Source: Daphnia pulex | Lineage: Eukaryota; Arthropoda; Branchiopoda; Diplostraca; Daphniidae | Direction of reading: 5' to 3' | DNA: 64,000 nt | NCBI RefSeq assembly: GCF_021134715.1 | Contig: NC_060024.1 | Location: 8,990,001-9,054,000, forward strand | Part shown: positions 60,668 to 64,000 of the stretch, one piece after another | Numbering within the stretch: the first letter of the stretch is position 1 | Layout of the letters: every line of letters starts with the position of its first letter | Position numbers and translations under genes: made by a program | Notes under the pieces: generated by a model | What the model saw: the letters and a program-made list of their open reading frames with translations, nothing else | Told to the model about the DNA's origin: nothing | The model's database searches: none

Positions 60668-61188
60668 TTAAAAAGAGCTGCCAACTAAAATAGACTAAAC
60701 AAAAAATAAAACTGGCACAACTACGGAGGAAAAAGGACAACACTCGTGAAAAAACCCAGTCGAAATAAAGGAGAAAAGAATAACGTAAAAGAAAAAAGCA
60801 CTGGAACTGGTCGGCGAATCACATTTGAACACATCGACATCTGTCAAAAGCTGACGACGTGGTAGCCATGGCGACGTTGTCGAGGGCGGGTCTTTTTTCT
60901 AATCCACACCCACCAACACCTCTATGTGTGTATCTAACCTACTATACTACTACTACTACTACTCGCGTCAAAAGCCCGAAAAAGCCATAAGCTAACGAAA
61001 AGCCTAGAGTCTATCGAGAGAAAAATAAAATAAAAATACAAGACGGTCGGGGGGGAACGTGTCGTTTTTCATCGTTTTTCTTCCCGTCGACTGAATCGGG
61101 ATAAAGAAAAAAGTTTGTTTGGCTTTTCTTCTCTATTCTCTCGCCATTATCGCCATTGAGACAGTCTCGAGTTGATGGAGCCCGAAAT

Positions 61189-61196
61189 TGACGTCA
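61189..61196. promoter_or_regulatory. cAMP response element
   Basis: A perfect TGACGTCA palindrome, 522 bases upstream of the Canopy start codon. Motif match only. Confidence 0.35.
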
Positions 61197-62039
61197 GTGA
61201 CGGGATGAAGAAAACGTCACCGTCCAAACGCACAGAGCGCCGAAACTTTCTTCTTATCCAGGAAAAAATAAAAAAGCCTTTCATTATTGCCATCAGCTGT
61301 TGGGATTATCTCTAATAATGACGGCCAGCACATAGAGAGAGAGAAAAAAAAGAAAAAGGATCTCGCACTTGGCCCAGGCACATCCCAGTCGGCGCCATTA
61401 TTATCACCCGCACTCATCGAAGATCTCTGCTGTCGTCCAACATAATCATCATCATTTAAAAATAACAGCTGATGCAACTCAACTCGATCGAGTATATATA
61501 ATAGTATTGAGCCATATGTGTTGCCTAGTATTATATTCCTAAAAGAGAAAAAGAAAAAGAGTTATATATACAAACAGACGCTAGAGGGTGCGAATCGGAA
61601 ACGTCTTTTACTATCTGTGCCCCCGTTACGTCGACGTCGTGTATACACAGGAGCGGGAGCAGCAGGAGCATAGACGTAATGGCGTAACGAGGTTGAAATC
61701 AGCGTCGGGAGAGATGTGAACGGAAACGGAAGAAAATGATGAAGGAAGAAGCTAAATACAGGAAAAGGGTGGAAAGAGAAAAGAGAAAAAGAAGAAATAC
61801 GTGACGGTGATGGTCGATGTATATAAGACACACACACACACAGGCAGCTATATAGAGCTGGATGTATAATATTAGGGCGTCTATATACTTTTGGCATGCG
61901 CATCGTCTAATAATCCACAGCATCCAGCGCTGGCTGGCTGGATGGCTGGCTGTGCCGGCTGTGTGTGTATATAAACAAGCGCGTGCGCAGTTTGCGCACA
62001 TTTTCTGGAAAGGTCAAAGTTGATCCAGCAGCAACTTGC

Positions 62040-62047
62040 TGACGTCA
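62040..62047. promoter_or_regulatory. cAMP response element
   Basis: A second perfect TGACGTCA palindrome in the right-hand region; its target gene is unclear. Motif match only. Confidence 0.3.
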
Positions 62048-63647
62048 TTTGGCTGGGGAAATTTTTCCGCGAAATTTTTTATTTTATTTTTTTATTTTTG
62101 CGGAACCTGCGCTCTTCTCCTCATCGATCTTTTATTTCTTTTTTGATTCCGGTGGGGTGGATCAACTTATTAATAGGATAGATGTATGTACAGTATGTTG
62201 GATTATTAAGGGGGCGGAATTTGAGTCTTTTTATTTTTTGGGGTAGACCTTTTTTTGGCCATTTCCGTCCGTGCAACGATGATCCTATAGGGTAGGAGGT
62301 AACCGGTGGGTTGGCCTTGTGGGTTCTATTCTTCTTCTTCTTCTTGCGCGGTGGGTCGGTCATCATTCATTTTGCGACGTCCAAGAAAAACTTATTTTTC
62401 CAGTGTTTTTCTTTTCATTCTCCCCCTCCATCCGCCTTTTTGTTTCTTTGGGGTTCTAACAATTCCGGATGTGGGAGACAACATGCAGGATCGTATATGG
62501 ACTCGTAAAGGTCCTCCTTTGCTAGAAGGGTTTTGATATCATACACGGGCACAGAGTCCATGGTGTATTAAACTATAAACACAAATTATACAATTATTTT
62601 TCTTTTAATGTGAATCAAATCTAGCTGGGCTGGATCTATCAATAAGATTGTGGCATCGCCAATGTTTTCTGCTGTGTGGGCGTCGGAGGCTCTCGACAAC
62701 AACAACGGAATCAAAGAACAATCAACCGCACACATCCATCGGCTGTGCCTCTTTTTATTATTTTTGATTATTTCGGGGCAGCAGCAGCAGCAGCGGCGGC
62801 AGCGGCTCATCATCAAGACGAATCAACGAGACAGGAAAGAAGAAGAAATAAATAAAAGGCGGAAAGGAGGAGCCAGGAAGAAGAAGAAGAAGAAGAGGAG
62901 ATAATAGCCGACTGATGATTTGTAAGACGCGTCCATCGTTTTTACTCGGCTGTTGCTGGCGTCATCGGCCAAGCGCCGGCCGGGATATATAATCTTGAGC
63001 GATGAAAATCTCTTTCTCTCTCGTCTATAAATCAATTGATCTCCTTGAGTTAGTCGCCCCCGTCTATATATATATGCGCACTAAATATATCACCCCCCTT
63101 CCATCGTACGTAATAAAGACGGGGGGCTGCCTCTCTCTACAGTGTACAAATCATCGCTTAACTGTGTCCATGTGAAAATGACGGGCATCTATACAACAAC
63201 AACCAACCAACCAGCAGCAGCAGCAGCAGAGAAAAACGGAAGGAAAAAGTCACTCGATCACCAGCGCGACCGGCCTCAGCCCAGCACCACCACCGCCAGT
63301 CCGTCCATATAAGCAAAAGTATATACAACCATCAGCTCTATACTATAGTATAGTATAGAATAGAGTCCCAAGTTGTTATATAGGAGCCCATTCTCTTCTC
63401 CTTTTCGTTCGTTCCTTTTTATTTCGTGATTTGAAAAAAAATAATCTTCCCGCGCAACCGCCGTGAGTTCGGCGTTTAGACGACACGCTCGGAACTCTGA
63501 TATACAAGGCGACGAGTTGTGTTGTGCAACCCCCGAATGCAGCACAGGGCACAGGGCCGCGCATCCCGCACAGCTTCCTCCTGCCGACGTTAGGGAAAAT
63601 AGACGAATAGAGGAGAGAGAAGAGAAAGAGAATGAATAGGAGAAGAA

Positions 63648-63672
63648 GAGAGAGAGAGAGTGAGAGAGAGCG
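63648..63672. repeat. GA-rich microsatellite
   Basis: An (AG)n tract interrupted once by T. GAGA-type tracts of this kind often lie in arthropod promoters. Confidence 0.7.
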
Positions 63673-63758
63673 CCACTAGTCGACATCACTACCCCACTCG
63701 AATCCTTCAGTCGGCAGCTCGCGCTATGGCCGGTCACTGTTTGCGCTGAGTCCTCCTC

Positions 63759-63759
<1 letters not shown>

Positions 63760-63789
<30 letters not shown>
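63760..63789. repeat. (CTG)10 microsatellite
   Basis: Ten perfect CTG units. Not within any supported coding frame. Confidence 0.9.
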
Positions 63790-63791
<2 letters not shown>

Positions 63792-63813
63792 CGGTGTTTT
63801 ATTTTTTGGCCTT

Positions 63814-63838
63814 TTCTTCTTCTTCTTCTTCTTCTTCC
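63814..63838. repeat. (TTC)n microsatellite
   Basis: About eight TTC units just downstream of the CTG tract. Confidence 0.85.
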
Positions 63839-63873
63839 TTTTCCCTTCTATTCGCCCGTCTCTCTCTCTCTAC

Positions 63874-63893
63874 GTGTGTGTGTGTGTGTGTGT
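63874..63893. repeat. (GT)10 microsatellite
   Basis: Ten GT units, followed by further GT-rich sequence to about 63928. Confidence 0.85.
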
Positions 63894-64000
63894 CTGCGTG
63901 CGTGCGTGTGTGTGTCTGTGTGTTTGTGTCCTGCGCTGCTGACACTCGGCTAAATTCGGCTGGCCGCTCTACGCCGAGTTTTTTTTTTCTCTCGCTACAA

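Larger units (their letters stand above)
60668..64000. other. Canopy upstream region and simple-sequence-rich right end
   Basis: The first 300 bases should hold the Canopy promoter; GACGTGG lies at 60856-60862. Perfect CREs (TGACGTCA) occur at 61189-61196 and 62040-62047. The last kilobase has GA, CTG, CTT and GT microsatellites of the kind seen around promoters in this window, so a plus-strand gene may begin just beyond it. No exon was supported. Confidence 0.45.

Noticed and set aside
60862-60875. GTAGCCATGGCGAC resembling an RFX X-box
   Set aside because: Two mismatches in the conserved arms, and the adjacent gene is an ER protein, not a ciliary one.
63760-63838. CTG and TTC tracts as a coding poly-amino-acid stretch
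   Set aside because: No open frame with start, splice or domain support extends through them; they look like promoter or 5' UTR microsatellites.

Overview
The window looks like a compact arthropod nuclear genome, most likely a branchiopod crustacean such as Daphnia. Genes are split by many short GT-AG introns (often 50-90 bases, two of only 40-43 bases). The proteins are animal families (SAFB, IFT139, CPEB/Orb2, myosin V, STRAD, Arkadia). No bacterial, viral or CRISPR signal was seen. The species call is inference; the exon models were built by hand and checked by reading-frame phase at each junction.

Bases 1-41200 are gene-dense. In order: a LysM-domain protein (+), the nuclear envelope protein NEMP (+), an Arkadia/RNF111-type RING ligase (-), ALG13 (+), the RNA/DNA scaffold protein SAFB (-), the ciliary IFT-A subunit IFT139/TTC21B (+), a ZnT zinc exporter (-), a LIV-1-type ZIP zinc importer (+), the pseudokinase STRAD (-), an unrecognised 64-residue protein (-), the translational regulator CPEB/Orb2 (+) and myosin V (+). 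Many neighbours are divergent over short shared promoters (SAFB/IFT139, the 64-residue gene/Orb2) or convergent with almost touching 3' ends (ALG13/SAFB). The two zinc transporters are head to head.

Bases 41200-64000 are very different: long, low-complexity, microsatellite-rich and gene-poor. They hold one well-supported secreted-protein gene (49096-55355) whose precursor has a signal peptide, an internal candidate amidated peptide and a C-terminal four-cysteine peptide after a dibasic site. A second, weaker candidate (46247 to about 48139) has a TATA box, a signal peptide exon and a second exon punctuated by dibasic sites. A Canopy/Seele ER protein (59465-60667, -) follows. The right end is simple-sequence-rich DNA, possibly the 5' region of a gene beyond the window.

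The best candidates for something undescribed are the two secretory-peptide-like genes in the gene desert. Next come a 58-base structured element present in two SAFB introns, and a 138-base fold-back downstream of myosin V.
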